Shown piece after piece: positions 35,853-48,140 of a DNA stretch of 64,000 bases. The translations under genes and the position numbers were made by a program. Below the pieces are notes generated by a model. It was not told the DNA's origin. It saw only the letters and a program-made list of their open reading frames with translations, and made no database searches. Numbering within the stretch: position 1 is the first letter of the stretch; every line of letters starts with the position of its first letter. The DNA lies in the NCBI RefSeq assembly GCF_000005505.3, contig NC_016131.3, positions 30,123,001 to 30,187,000 on the forward strand, read 5' to 3'. Origin of the DNA: Brachypodium distachyon. Lineage: Eukaryota; Streptophyta; Magnoliopsida; Poales; Poaceae.

Positions 35853-36889
35853 CCGTCCAATGCTTCGCCATTGCCGGCAACTTTTAGAAGCTTTAGCACT
35901 TCTCAGTGACAGAGACTTCTCAGCGACAGAGTTGTGGCCATGATACATATACATGGTGATGGTAGTATGAAACTACGAATGAACTTGATATGTATCTATG
36001 TATATAATTTTCACTTTGGGAATTGGAATGGCCGGCCAAATAGGGGAATCAATTAGAAGATCATGGTATGGATTGGTTTGTTTTAAACCAAAAGGCGCTT
36101 CTTCTTTTTTTTAAACCAAAACGCGCCTCTTCTCCGAACATCGAGAAGCCGGAACCAACAGTTGCACCAGAACTGCAATCATTTGTCATTTTGATTCCGA
36201 CTGGAGCGCAGATCCACTCCGGCTCCTGCGCCCATCCCCCGGCTCCGGCGTCTCGCCGCTTATCCCTCTTCGATAGCGTTTTCCTCGGAGTCCCCTTCGC
36301 TGCCGCGCGGCCGGGAGGATCGTTGGCGTGGCCGGGAGCTCTCGGACGAGGATCCCCCCGCGCTCCTACCGTGACGCGGTCCGTGGCAAGAGGGTGGTAG
36401 ACCACCCGGTGCCTCGTACCCTCCCGCCGCTTCGCTCGGAGGTGTGCCGCCCAGTGGCGGACGAGCCCTTGGACGGGCTGGAGGACCCCGCCGCCGACCT
36501 ATAAGAAGGCTGGGAGCAGCCGCGCCGGGAGAGGAACCGCGGCCGCGGCTGCCGACGGGCTGGATTCCTTGTGGGCTGGCTTTTGGGCTTTGGTAGTTGG
36601 GCCTTTGAATGCTTCCGCAATTAGGCCTTCCAGCCAGCAAGTAGTTAAGTTTTTTTTTTAGCCTAAGGTTCAAGGCAACATATCCAGCAAAAACCCTCAA
36701 CGGGTGCAAACTTGCAAACTGGAGTCTCTCCCATAACTTAAATGTGATTTTGCAAAAATGTCCCACCCAAGTCTCACGTTCAACATGATAGAAAGAGAAA
36801 AAACAATTGTAGCCTTCTGTTCTCGTTCCCTGCCCGATTCGGCGACCTAGAATCGTCGGTATGTTATAGTCTTATAGATCAGCATGTTA
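35853..36889. other. Downstream region of the MYB-CC gene, then GC-rich unclassified DNA
   Basis: The first ~200 bases are probably 3' UTR. From 36.15 to 36.60 kb the DNA is GC-rich, with open frames on both strands (168 codons on minus, Pro/Arg/Gly/Ser-rich). I see no known domain. It could be the 5' end of a LINE or a decayed TE, but nothing decides this. Confidence 0.35.
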
Positions 36890-38215
36890 TAGAACTTGTC
36901 CAGATGCTTGAGAAGAAGGACCTTGTTTAGGATTTTAAGATTGAGAACCCCTAATACACCTTTTTCCGTGGGCCTGCAAACAATGACCCATGCAGCTCTC
37001 CCTCCCATTTCAGATCTCTTGCTTCATAGAAGATCACGGCGAGCCTTGTCAATAGTTTCGATATTTTGGCTGGAATTTTCGAAGTCCAACTTGAGGATGA
37101 TCAGCTCTTTCCCAGACGCTTGGCACTGGTCGAATATATTCGAAACCATATTGATTCTCATGTATGAACTTAAAGATCCATCTTTGCAGACGATTTGTCT
37201 GAATCTTGGTAATCAATTTAAGGCAACTGTTTAGTAGAGAGATTGGGCTGAAGCCATTGACCGTTTCAGGGTTAAGCATTTTGGGAACCAAGGTGATGAA
37301 AGAATCACTGAGAGCTTGCAGATCAATTCTCCCCTAAAAAATCATCATGATACCTGGACTCTCAGGGGAGCACTGAATGGTTTCGCCACTGCCAATGCAT
37401 ACTCCCTGATTATTGATCACATTACGATCCCTGGTACGCTAATGTGGATATGGAAATCGTGCTGTCAGCTCAAGAATAAAATTTTCACCTGGCTGTTGAT
37501 CATTAACAGGCTGAATACCAGAGCTATGTTGCATCAGAAGAATCTCCTTCTGCCTGATTACTCTCGCGTCCTGTGTCATGGACATCAGATTGATCCAATC
37601 AGCACCGAGCCATCATCTTTAGTAATCTGGGGAATATTATTTCTTCGGTATCTTTCTGTAGCAACAACATGAAAATATTTGCCGTTGGCATCTCCAAGTT
37701 GGGTCCATCTAACTGTGTGCCGTTTTTGCCGGAACTTCTACCTGTAAGAGTTGAGCTGTATCAAGTGTGATTTAATGATGCTTCTGAAATTTCTTTAAAG
37801 GAACGGAAAAGTTCCTCTGATCTTCAATATCATCAATGCCAAGGGTCGCACGGTTGCAGTTTGCAATCAGAAGTGAGACGTGAGAGCTTGGACAGAGATT
37901 TACTCCAATGCTAGCTTGAACCCTCTACGGACTTTTTTTCTTTTCTTTGCAAAAAATAAGGTGGCCGAGGATTATGCATGGACCGGTGTTGACCAGCAGG
38001 AGCTGACCACCTGGATGAAACCTGGGTGTACAGGCTGAAAAAAATTCGAAACAAAAAATAGTGCTTTTAGGAATATGAGATTGTATCTGAACATGCACAG
38101 GTGTGTGATCTGAAACTGGTTTTGCAAGAGGTGCAGCTGAGGTACTAGGGAATTTGGAGACCCAATCCACGGACGTAAAAACCCAGTCAAGATGCTCCAT
38201 CAGAGGCAAAGATTG
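36890..38215 (-). mobile_element. Decayed LINE (L1-type ORF2 pieces) with an inverted internal segment
   Basis: Minus strand order: end of the endonuclease (38209-37925: LDWVFTSVDWVSKFP, then VSDHTPVHVQIQ), linker (about 37730-37640: VRWTQLGDANGKYFHVVAT), start of the reverse transcriptase fingers (37291-37140: VPKMLNPETVNGFSPISLLN, then NRLQRWIFKFIHENQYGF), and after a deletion the region downstream of the palm (about 36990-36890: KGVLGVLNLKILNKVLLLKH). Between linker and fingers, 37316-37590 reads in the opposite direction: a zinc-binding region of plant LINE reverse transcriptases (LMWIWKSCCQLKNKIFTWLL, RLNTRAMLHQKNLLLPDY). The catalytic YxDD part is missing. Not functional. Confidence 0.75.
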
Positions 38216-38217
38216 GA

Positions 38218-38400
38218 GAACCGAGCTTGGCTCGGGTGGCAGCCCGCCCAGGATCGATCCCCGCTTGGGGTGATTCCTGTTCCGGTGTTTCTCTCGCGCT
38301 TGCTCCTGCCGACAGAGTCCCGGTGAGACGCGCAGGAATCTAGCATTGAGTGTGGTGTGCGTGTGGCGTGAGTTAAGATAATACTGTTGTACTGAAAAAA
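38218..38400 (+). mobile_element. tRNA-derived SINE-like element
   Basis: It begins with a box-A-like TTGGCTCGGGTGG (about 38227-38239) and a box-B-like GGATCGATCCC (38251-38261), the two internal RNA polymerase III promoter parts, and ends in a short A-run near 38393-38401. Length (~180 bp) and the start GGCTCGGGTGGCAGCCCGCC recall the plant Au/Poaceae SINE families. It sits at the end of the LINE endonuclease fragment. No target duplication was identified. Confidence 0.5.
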
Positions 38401-39620
38401 AATCCGAAGCAATGATTGCATGTTACTCCAGGTTAAAGATCGCCTTTTAATTGGGATTTCAATAAGCAAGAGTGATTGATTGATGTCGTCGAAAAGCAGC
38501 ATGTCATTTGGGTCACCCTGGACCGCTTCTATTTTCAGTCGAGTGGATAAAATTTAAGTTCCCAAGTAACAAATACAGAGCCTTATCCAGGAATTCGAGG
38601 CCCTGGTGCGAGCCATAAATTGAGGCCCTAAAATTATGGTTGCGCGAAGAACTCATGAACACGAAATTATCTTAGATTGCTGCAATGTGGATTTCTCGAT
38701 TGCAGCGGAAGATGATTGGGGCAGGCCGTCGGCCAATGAAATCACCAAAAAATCAGTTAAATCAAATAATCGACAATCCATGCTGATTTGGAGATAGTCG
38801 GATTGTTAAGACGTTTCGCCGGCCATCACATACAAGAAAAGCATAGCTTCTGCCCTTTGCATTTCTCTTTAAGGGTCTTTTTTTCTCTATTTAATAGCCT
38901 AGAAATCTGCATCTAGTATGAAGATTAGATTTGAGGGCCCCTAATTTTTGGAGGCCCTGAACAATTGCCCATCCTGCACCTGCCGCTGTACGCCCTGGTA
39001 ACATCCATAGACTATTTGGTTGGATATCCAAGCTATAGAGCCAAGTGATAACCCACAAATGTAGGGGGTTATTGTAAGTACCTTTCGATAAGTATTGAGT
39101 TATCTAATCCGCGAGGAGCAAAAGGTAAACTATCGATTCTCTCAAATTAGAGTGTCACTATTGTAATCTGTAAGATTTTAAGAACTGAACAAACTAAATG
39201 CACAAAGGTAAAAGTTTGGAGATGTTTTAATACTGAAAGTAAAATACAAGACAATACATATTGCGGTAAAGTAAATACTCTTTTCAGAGAGAACGCAATC
39301 CCCTTCGCAAGAGGACAAGCCCGGGGTATAGTGGGAGATTTCACGCAACAAGATTAAGTAATTTGTCAAATTAAATTCGCATAGGGTAGAGCCTCTTAAC
39401 TAAGTGTAGCTAATCAAAGCAATTCATCACTAATGATTGATCTCTCTCGCATTACATTTACGTAAACACAAGATCAAAATTGAGACATAAAGTCCAACCA
39501 TTGCAGTTCTAGGAATGGGTCATGGTGTATGTTATCCCCGTTCACCTTCATTCTTTCAACACAAAAAGGTGATGTCCCAAGAGCCATTAAGAAAAGTAAC
39601 ACATAGTCGATGTTCGCAAG
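38401..39620. other. Intergenic, possible decayed DNA transposon
   Basis: Between 38574 and 38998 the ends CAGAGCC...GAGGCCCTGG and GGAGGCCCTG...CGCCCTG are loosely inverted, as in hAT-type non-autonomous elements, but no clear target duplication flanks them. No gene seen. Confidence 0.3.
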
Positions 39621-39799
39621 TTACTCTCATAAAACAACATCTTGTTAGCTGACTGTAGTTCCATTGTGGACATCTTGTTAGCTGCATCAGATATACAAGA
39701 ATTGAAACCTCTAAACGAAGCAATTGCTTACCATATCTCATCATCAGCATCAGGAACACAACAACGGAAACCTCTAATGGAGGCGATGCTTACCTAGAA

Positions 39800-40480
39800 T
39801 CTCAGCCAGTAAACAACAAGTTTGTATTTCAATATGGACTTGAACCTGAATCTTTCCATTTGCCATCTTTCAAGGATATGTATTATGGGGCACGGGTTGC
39901 AATGCCGACATATGAGTATATTCTGCGTGAGCAACTATAAGAAACTGATCACCGTGCAAAAGAACACAAGCAGCAGTGGCAAAAAAAAAAGTGGTTGCAG
40001 TGTAATTTTGGATAGGTGGTAGAGCCAAAATGGTGAAAAAAAAATAGCTTTGTAATTATTTTGGTGCATTGCAGCAAAGGGGTGTCGTTCCTCAGGTTGA
40101 CGGACGTCTCTACGGTCATTAACGACGTGGACAATTTAGCATTCATGCTTTCTGAGGTGGTTGATGATGTTGGTGCCCTTTACTTTGTTCAAATTGCACA
40201 AGTGACGTGTCCCCATATATGCAAGCTTGCATATGTGTCGACACATCATTTGTCATGATTTGAATAATGTACCAGGCACCGATATCATCAGCCAGATAAA
40301 AAAGCATGGATGCCATCTCATCCATGTCGTTAATGATTGCAGAGACATCCATGGATCTTAGCAACAACATGCCTTTGATTCAACCAATGCAATAAACTTA
40401 CAGAGCTTTTTTTTACCATGCTGGTTGTGCTAACTATCCAAAATTGCACTGGCCACTTTTTTTCATTGCTATATATAGAA
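39800..40480. repeat. hAT/DUF659 gene fragments, plus copy followed by an inverted copy
   Basis: 39822-40258 (+) reads decayed pieces of the protein encoded at 51593: YGLEPESFHLPSFKDM corresponds to AGLEPGVFHLTSFKEM, and HCSKGVSFLRLTDVSTVIND to HCSKGMIFLRSMDASDIIED. 40260-40480 reads the same part on the minus strand (LLLRSMDVSAIINDMDEMA). The two face each other, so the pair is a large imperfect palindrome centred near 40255. Stops and frameshifts are frequent; not coding. Confidence 0.75.
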
Positions 40481-40789
40481 TATAAGTAGTCTGTTTAATT
40501 TCCCAGCTAACACTGGTTTATCAGTAGAATATCAGTAAATTCAATAATTTTAGAGATTGCACTTTGGATACATGCATGAGTGCTAGGAATAATACATTGT
40601 TAATTATCGCAGGGAGGCTAAACTTTCGAAACCAGTTGGCCACACTGTCAAAATCCTTCTGTTGTGAAAAAGAAATTGAAGATATTATCAGGGCAGGGAG
40701 TTAACTATGGTTCAATTCGTTTGTGAACTATGCCATCATCTGCATTAGAGATACAAGGACTGGAATTTCTAATAGAAGCAATTGCTTAC
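40481..40789. other. Spacer within the hAT-fragment cluster
   Basis: AT-rich, no recognisable coding piece. Its end (from about 40720) leads into the second plus-strand copy. Confidence 0.4.
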
Positions 40790-41710
40790 CTAGATTCTTA
40801 GCAAGCAAAAGTAATTCACAAGTTTGTGTTTGAATATGAAATTGAACCTGAATCATTCAACTTGTCATCTTTGAAGGAGATCTCTCATGGGGCTTGGGTT
40901 GCAATGCCAACATATGAATCTATTCTATAGGAGCAACTAGAAGAAACTAAGCACCGTGCAAAGGAACACAAGAAGCAATGGCAAAAAAGTGGTTGTAGTG
41001 TAATTTTGGATAGTTGGAAGAGCGAAAATGGTGAAAAAAAGCTTTGTAACTGTTTTGGTGCATTGCAGCAAAGGCCTACTGTTCCTCAATTCCATGGATG
41101 TCTCTACGATGATTAACGATGTGAACGATTTAGCATCCATGCTTTCTGAGGTGGTTGATGATGTCGGTGCCCGTAATATTGTTCAGATTGTCACAACAGA
41201 CGGGTCCCCATATATGCAAGCTGCAAGCTGCACAACTGGCATATATGGCGACACATCATTTGTCACAATCTGAATAATGTAGCGGGCACCGATATCATGA
41301 GCCACACGAAAATGATGGATGCATCTCGTCCATGTCGTTAACCATTGCAGAGACATCCATGGATCTGAACAACCACATGCCTTGATGCAACCAATGCAAA
41401 AACAAAAATACTCACACAGCTTTTCTTTTTACCATGTTGGCTGTGATAACTATCCAAAATTGCACTGGCCGGCCACTTTTATTTGTCATTGCTGCTTGTT
41501 TTCCCTTGCAAGGTGATCGATTTCTTCTAGTTCATCTTGCGGAATATATTGATATGTAAGCATTGCAACATGAGCCCCATGATACATATCCTTAAAAGAT
41601 GGCGAGTGGAAAGATTCGGGTTCAAGTCCATAGAAGAACTTGCGAATTGCTTTTGCTTGCCGCAAATCTAGGCCAGCAACCGCCTCCAGTAAGGTTTCAG
41701 TTCTTGATGC
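40790..41710. repeat. Second palindromic pair of hAT/DUF659 fragments
   Basis: 40800-41270 (+) and 41275-41710 (-) are inverted copies of the DUF659 region, centred near 41272. The plus arm reads SGCSVILDSWKSENG and NDVNDLASMLSEVVDDVGAR. The minus arm contains the same WHCSK / SMDVSAMVND region in reverse complement. A 24-base run at 40997-41020 is identical to 52256-52279 in the gene at 51 kb. Transcription through the pair would give a hairpin with arms of about 430 bases. Confidence 0.75.
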
Positions 41711-42250
41711 AGATGATGAGATGTGGTAAGCAATTGCTTAGGATTCAGTTGTTGTATCTTTGATGCAGATGATGAGACTTCCATAGCGGGACTAGATTTA
41801 ACTTGCTGCCCAGAAGATATATTCAATTTCTTTTTCACCGAACAAGGATTTCGAGAAGGGGCAAGTGGATTTAAAGTTCAGACTCCCTACAATAATAATC
41901 CATGTATTTTTCCTAAAGTTCAGGTTGGGAATGGGTTCCAAGCTGGTGAATTTTGTAATCAAAATGTTCGAACGTGGTGATGACCATTTCTGTAATATCC
42001 ACCGACCAAGTCGAAATATTGAAGGATTATTTATATTCTATGACATTGACTTCGTTTCTATATATAGTGCTCGGAAGCTCTAGAATTTTAACCGTCATAG
42101 GCTCTACCAGGTGCAACATCAACTAGTGGTTATTAGAGCAACCGTCGAGTTCAAGTTAATTATGAACAAGAGATGTTCTGCAATCTAGAGTTTGTCCACT
42201 ACAATCTCTGTTTGGCCCATATCATGCCCTGAGCAGGTGCAACCTCGGCG
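41711..42250 (+). repeat. hAT C-terminal (dimerisation) fragment and leader
   Basis: 42095-42240 matches the last exon of the 51-kb gene at about 53856-53990 (CTCTACCAGGTGCAACATC versus CTCTTCCAGGTACAACATC; GTCCACTACAATCTC in both). 41740-42080 has no coding match but has a parallel copy at about 44930-45285. Confidence 0.65.
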
Positions 42251-42790
42251 GATGTATGACCCCAAAAATTAGAGCACCAAACTATTCTTAGATAAGTACT
42301 GCACTTTAATGCCACTTAGTTAGACTAAAAAATAAAAATAAAACAATCATCGGTTATACCCTAACCCTAAGCAGCCTAAGGCTAAATCCAGGCTGGCCTG
42401 TACCTGTATGCCTCCACTTGGGCCGCGACTCCAGGCCGCATTAAGTCGGTACTTGACCGGCGAGTGCCATGCCTCGGCGCTGAAAAGAGCGAGAGGGAGA
42501 GGACACCTGATCTGGTGGGGGGGCAAGGAGAGATACAGAGAGAAAAGAAGGCGGCGGCTGGGAGAAGGGGAGGAATAAAAGGAAAGTAAGGTTGAGATTG
42601 GATGTTTTTATAGGTGTGGTTGCGAGGTATCCCCTGAACCCTAAGGAGGAACGGGCCGGCTGGGCCTAATGGGCCTTTCCACCCATGAGGAGGAAGCCCG
42701 TGCGGAACGGTCCTAGAAGTAGGAGCAGTGGGAGTAGGAGGCCCATGTGGCTTGCAGCCGGTGCGGAAAGCTTTCTGTAGACAAATTCAA
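42251..42790. repeat. Duplicated spacer block, copy A
   Basis: Matches 45450-45660 plus 46474-46810 (for example CAGGCCGCATTAAGTCGG, CTAATGGGCCTTTC, GAGGAGGAAGCCCGTGCGGA). Together with 41380-42250 versus 44540-45450 this shows an old duplication of about 1.4 kb. Confidence 0.65.
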
Positions 42791-43439
42791 CAGACTATCT
42801 CCATCATAATTTGGAGCTTCTGCAACGCACAACTTCTTCTTCCACATCGAGACGCCTCATCAGGAGGCGTTGCAGCCTACCGCACCACGGCTCCAACTTG
42901 TTCAGCGCTATAGTCTGTCGTTCTGCCATGGTAGGAACTGACAAAAGCTGCTGCTCCACTTCTACCTCTAGCTACTTCTTCAAAAAACAAACTCAAGAAC
43001 AACGGGGAGAATGGTTTGGCACCGTGTGCTGCCTCAGACAACACAGTATTTTGTCCTCTCTATTATCCCATTATGACTCAACAAACAAGATGGTTAGAAC
43101 GTGGATGCATAGCAGCCAACCTGATCAGGCCACTAATCCTGAAACTCACGCCATACTCAACTAAACACGTTAGCCTCGTCCGCATCCCTAGATTCTCCCC
43201 AATGATCCTAACAACTTGGCCACACGCCCACAGCTAGCTAACAAACCAGATGTAGCTAAAAACTCACCGCAACAGTCCCTCCTTGCCCGAATCACTCGGC
43301 ATGCAAGCCATGATTGCTCCAATTAATGGCCTACCATTCCTATGACCTAAAACTACACGCAAAACAAAAACAACATGTATATACATGAATCAAGCTTAAG
43401 GCAAACACTCTTAATTAATAAGATGATTTCATGAGACGG
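42791..43439. other. Intergenic, nothing recognised
   Basis: Short ORFs only (up to 117 codons), without family resemblance. Confidence 0.4.
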
Positions 43440-43875
43440 TAGAACGTATTGAGGGGCGGGTGGATCCGGCGATGAACAGGCCGGGGTCGGCCGGATCCGG
43501 AACCCTGTCGGGGGCGGGCCTCCATGGCGGCGGCGGCCGTATGTTCTACCCGAGGGGAGGGGAGGCGCCGCGCGCGACAGCAGCTGGAGAAGGCAGAGCG
43601 GCGAGGCGAGCGACTGGCGGTAGCGAGGGAGAGAGAGGAGGCCTCGGCAAGGAGGAAGGGAAGGATAGAGAGAGAGAGGACGGAGATATTTTCGAGTGAT
43701 GGGAGGCGGCGACAGAGAGGGAGGGAGAGAGTGGAGGAGGAGAGAGTTAGGTTAGGGTTACCTTTTATAGGTGGTGGGGTGGGTTCGGCCTCAAACGGGT
43801 TGGCCGACCGGCCCAAACTAGCATTAGCGTCGGTTGTGCAAGAAAAGCCCGTCATTGATGGCCAAAACATGGTTT
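43440..43875 (-). repeat. Promoter/5'-UTR-like module with short ORF, copy 1
   Basis: On the minus strand it has TATAAAAGG (about 43770), then CTAACCCTAACC, a CT-rich leader and an ATG (about 43526) opening MEARPRQGSGSGRP. It looks like the promoter and first exon of a plant gene with nothing downstream. A second copy lies at 45790-46150. Confidence 0.5.
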
Positions 43876-44539
43876 TCTGTATTTGTAAAATAGAAAATAA
43901 TATTATTGTAACAAACCATTTTTATATTTCTTTCACAATATTGTTTTTCGATGCAAGATGCAACCCTGTGAAAAAAAGTACATTATCATGAATTATGACC
44001 TAGAAATTACTAGGACTTTGGTCATTTGAGTTGAAAGTCATACACATTCTTACATGGTAGGCTATTTTGTGAAGGAATTTTTTGAACAGTTGTAAAAATT
44101 CATGTTTATCATTTTTCATAGCAACTAGTGCACTTATAAGGACTCCATGACAAAGAATGGACTTTTTTTACATTTTCTTAATATTGTTTGACTTTTTTCA
44201 AGATGAGTAGAAATTGTCGGCATCTTTCCGTAGAAAGGTGTTGGATATTTTAACACCCTTTATGAATCTTATATAATACTTATTTGAGTACCTTAAAATG
44301 ATTTTTTTTCAATTTTTTAGGAACAAACTATCACACACTTGTAGTTCAAATTTGAATTGCTTTAGTGTTTGTTTGGATGGTGACCAAATATTTGGGTAGC
44401 CAATGTCACATAGCCAGTTTAATATTTTGGCCAAAGTTGGCCAACTCATGCGCTAGTAAAACCATAACCAATTATTTGTCTATCCAAAAAATTTGTAGGA
44501 CAACTTTGGGCTCTAAGCAAAAATGCCCTAATAGAACGT
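43876..44539. other. AT-rich intergenic DNA
   Basis: No gene or clear element end. Contains AGTTCAAATTTGAATT, a word frequent in grass DNA transposons, which is not diagnostic alone. Confidence 0.35.
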
Positions 44540-45450
44540 CACCTTTGATGCAACCAATGCAAGAAAATAATACTTACAAAGCCTTTTTTTTTTACCATGT
44601 TGGCTGTGCTAACTATCCAAAATTGCACTGGACACTTTTTTTTGTCATTGATGCTTGTGTTCCCTTGCAAGGTGCTTGATTTCTTCTAGTTCATCTTGCA
44701 GAATATATTAATATGTAAACATTTGCAACATGAGCCCCATCATAAATCTCCTCAAAAGATGGCAAGTGGAAAGATTCAAGTTCAAGTCCATAGTCGCACA
44801 CGAACTTGCGAATTGCTTTTGCTTGCTGGAAATCTAGGCAAGCAACTGCCTCTAGTAAGGTTTTAGTTCTTTTGTCCCTGGTGCAGATGATGAGATGTGG
44901 TAAGCAATTTTTTAGGATTCAGTTCTTGTATCTTTGATGCGGATGATGAGATTTCCATCGAGGGACTAGAGTTAACTTGCTTCCCAGAAGATATATTCAG
45001 TTTCTTCTTCATCGGACAAGGAATTTGACAGTGAGGGGCATTCTAAAGTTCAGACACCCTACAATAATTATACATGTATATTTCCTAAAGTTCCGCTTGG
45101 GAATGGGTCCCCAAGCTGGTCCAGGACTCAAACCAGTGTTAGTTGAGTAATTGAACAGATTGATAATTTCTATAATGAAAATGTTCGAGCATGATGATGA
45201 CCATTTCTGTAATATCCATTGACCAAGTAAAAATATTGAAGACCTATTTATATTCTATGACGTTGACTTCGTTTCTATAGTGGTCGGAAGCTCTAGAATT
45301 TTTTCTGTCGTTGGCTCTACCAGGTGCAACAACAACTGGCGGTTATTAGAGAAACTGCTGAGTTCAAGTGAAGAACAAAGTGATGTTGTGTAAACTAGAT
45401 TTTTGTCCACTACAACTTCTGTTTGGCCCATACCCACGGGCAGTGCAACC
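44540..45450. repeat. Copy B of the hAT-fragment block
   Basis: 44540-44890 repeats the minus-strand DUF659 arm seen at 41380-41710. 44930-45285 repeats 41740-42080. 45290-45440 (+) repeats the C-terminal fragment (GTCCACTACAACTTCTG). Order and orientation are the same as in 41380-42250, so the whole block was duplicated. Copy B lacks the plus-strand arm. Confidence 0.7.
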
Positions 45451-45660
45451 TATTCGGATGTACAACACCCAAAATTAGAGCCGCCGTACTACTCTTACTT
45501 AAGTACTCCACTTTCGTGCAACCTAGTTATAGTAAAATTTAAAAATAAAACAGTCATTGGTGCCCCAACCCTAAGCGGCCTAAGGCTGAATTCAGGCCGG
45601 CCTGTACCTGTACGTCTCCCCTTGGGCCGCGATTCCAGGCGGCATTAAGTCGGTACGTGA

Positions 45661-46473
45661 CTGTGCCGATTCAATTATGAATCTTTCCCCCTCAAAAGAA
45701 AATGGATTGTTCGATTTGATTCGATTCATCCTTTTCTTTTTTCTTTTGAGAAAATGCTCGTTTTTAGTTTGTTTTTTGAAAGCATATCTAAATCCAGGCA
45801 GGTTTCCCATGTACTCCCGATTGATCTGATTTTTTTTTGTTGGCTCGGGCACCACGCACGACGGCGGCCGGAGACGGCAGAGCGGCGGGGCGAGTGACCG
45901 GCAGCGGCGCTGGGGAGCGAGAGGAGTCCTCGACAAGGAGCAAAGGAGAGGAGAGAGAGAGAGAGATTTTCGGGAGTGATGGGAAGCGGCGGCAGGGAGG
46001 GAAAGTGGAGGAGGAGGGAGTTAGGTTAGGGTTACCTTTTACAGGCGGTGGGTTGGGTTGGCCCTCAAACGGGTTGGCCGGCCGGCCCAAACAAGCATTA
46101 GTGCTGGTTGTGCATGAAAAGCCTGTCACCGATGGCCAAAACATGTTACTTTTGTGTTTGTAAAATAGAAAATCATATTATTTCCACCCTAGGTTCGGCC
46201 TCGCCACACGGCTACACTCCTTGCTGGTGACGGCACCACAGAAGACCCTCCAAGCTTCATTTCTCCGTGCACTTGAGAGCACCTCCCGGGTTGCTGCCCC
46301 GCCACACCGTAGCCTGTCCCGCAGCACAGCACGCATTGGGGCCCACTCCACCATGCATCCCCTCATGGAGCTCCCGAAGTTTGTTCCGCGAACGTCTCGG
46401 CACTACCATGCGAACCCGCCTCTCTACCTCATTGCCGCCATGTGCCTCACCATAGTGTCGGTGCCCGCTTGAC
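45661..46473 (-). mobile_element. Insertion of ~0.8 kb in block copy B, containing module copy 2
   Basis: In copy A the sequence runs AAGTCGGTACTTGACCGGCG without a break. In copy B about 810 bp stand between CGGTACGTGAC and TTGACCGACG. The insert holds 45790-46150, a copy of the promoter-like module (TTTGGCCATCGGTGACAGGC, CTAACCCTAACCTAAC on the minus strand), and a GC-rich piece at 46190-46470 with an 83-codon plus-strand frame that I do not recognise. (G/T)TGAC at both edges could be a target duplication. The element class is unknown. Confidence 0.45.
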
Positions 46474-46810
46474 CGACGAGTGGCATGCATGGCCTCGGTG
46501 CTGAGAAGAGCGAGAGGACACCCCATCTCCTAGGAGAGCAAGGAGAGAAACAAAGTAAGGCGGTGGCAGGGAGAATGGGAGATAAAAAGAAAGCAAGGTA
46601 GCGGTTTGATGTACTTATAGTTTTTTTAGAGGATGTATTTATAGTTAGGGTGTGGTTGCGAGCTACCCCTTAAACCCTAAGGAGGAACGGGCTGGCTAGG
46701 CCTAATGGGCCTTTCAGCCCATGAGGAGGAAGCCCGTGCGGAATGGTCTGAGAAGTAGGAGAAGTGGGAGGAGGAGGCCCATGCGGCTTGCCGGTGCAGA
46801 AAGCTTTTCC

Positions 46811-48135
46811 ATTGTCTGTCTAGAAAAACTAAAAAAAAATAGAAGTCCTAAAATCTCAATATAAAGTGGCTAGAACACTCTAGAAATTTCTTTGGGCCTC
46901 AGATAAATACTATAAGTCCTAAAAGCTCCAAAAAACAGCATAAAGTGAAAAGGACCTGAGTGCACCGAAGGCAGTCGGGGAATGAGTGTCGCGAAGCCAT
47001 TCCAACAAAGATGTCATTTGTACGCTTGGACGGTATCTCGATGTGCCTCTCAGGTCAATGAGACAGGCGATGTGCCTCACACGTTGAAGATGTGTCTGTG
47101 TATGGCACTCCTTGCAGTGATACACATCCCAAATTAGGAAGCGCGTCAAGTGTGGTTGGCGTGTTGCTGTCCCCGACGAAGATCTTGCAAGTAGGGGTGT
47201 CGATATTGTCTTTACATTCCATAATCAAGTATTAGAAAAACTACATTGGAAATTTGTGATGGAGCAACTAATCCTCGAACTCAAGACCTTGAGATACACA
47301 TCTAACCATCTCAACATAATACAAGTTCCGTCGCATATTTGTAGTAGAATTATTATGAGTACTTGACTACATATCTCAAATTTGTTAAGAATGTTTTACA
47401 CAACATAAAAGTGCCTAAAATAGTGTCTCTACCATAACATAAGGTCATTTCATGAAGTATCTCAAAAAATGTATCCAAAAGAATTTTGCTACAATCTATA
47501 AAATGCATGTTCACCATTATGTCTAGAGTTGTGTCTCTATATTCATGACACTTTTTTTGACCAAATACTCATGACACTTTCTATATGTCCTTGATTAAAC
47601 GAGTATCCGTATGGTAAATAAAAAAGTGCCTCAGAAAATGTCTATGCCATAATGTCTCAGCTAGTCCCTCTATATTGAACGCATTTTCTACAGTGGACTG
47701 CCTCTTCACAAAAAATATTGCCTCCATGAAACAATTCATAGAGTCCAATAGTCAAGTGCCACTGGGAAAGTGTTTCTACAAGGCATTTGTGTTGTATTAC
47801 ATAAAATCTGACACAGCTTTTACATAGTTAACATGCTACATATATATAAAAAAATTCCCCATATGTAAGTATGTACATGAAGATAGTGCCATGAAAATAT
47901 ATACTGGCAAGTTCCAATTATCAAGTTTATCGTATCTACATATATGAACAACTTATATATCCACATACCTAGGTCATCAGATGTGTAGTAACTTGTCTTC
48001 ATCCACTTGACAACCTTGTATTGCATCATGATTCGAATGGAAGCCCAGTGTGTTATCAATGGAGGCAGCAATATCGGTGCAGGCCGGTGTAAGCGAGACA
48101 AGAAGGGTGATGGAGGTTTACCTGTGTCATGGGAG
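46811..48135. other. Intergenic, nothing recognised
   Basis: AT-rich, only short ORFs. A ~50-bp piece at 47990-48040 (GTAACTTGTCTTCAT, then CACTTGACAACC) recurs at 50226-50275 on the other side of the solo LTR. Confidence 0.4.
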
Positions 48136-48140
48136 GAAGA

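Noticed and set aside
36260..36766. 168-codon minus-strand ORF rich in Pro, Arg, Gly and Ser
   Set aside because: Composition follows local GC content; no domain; overlapping frames are also open.
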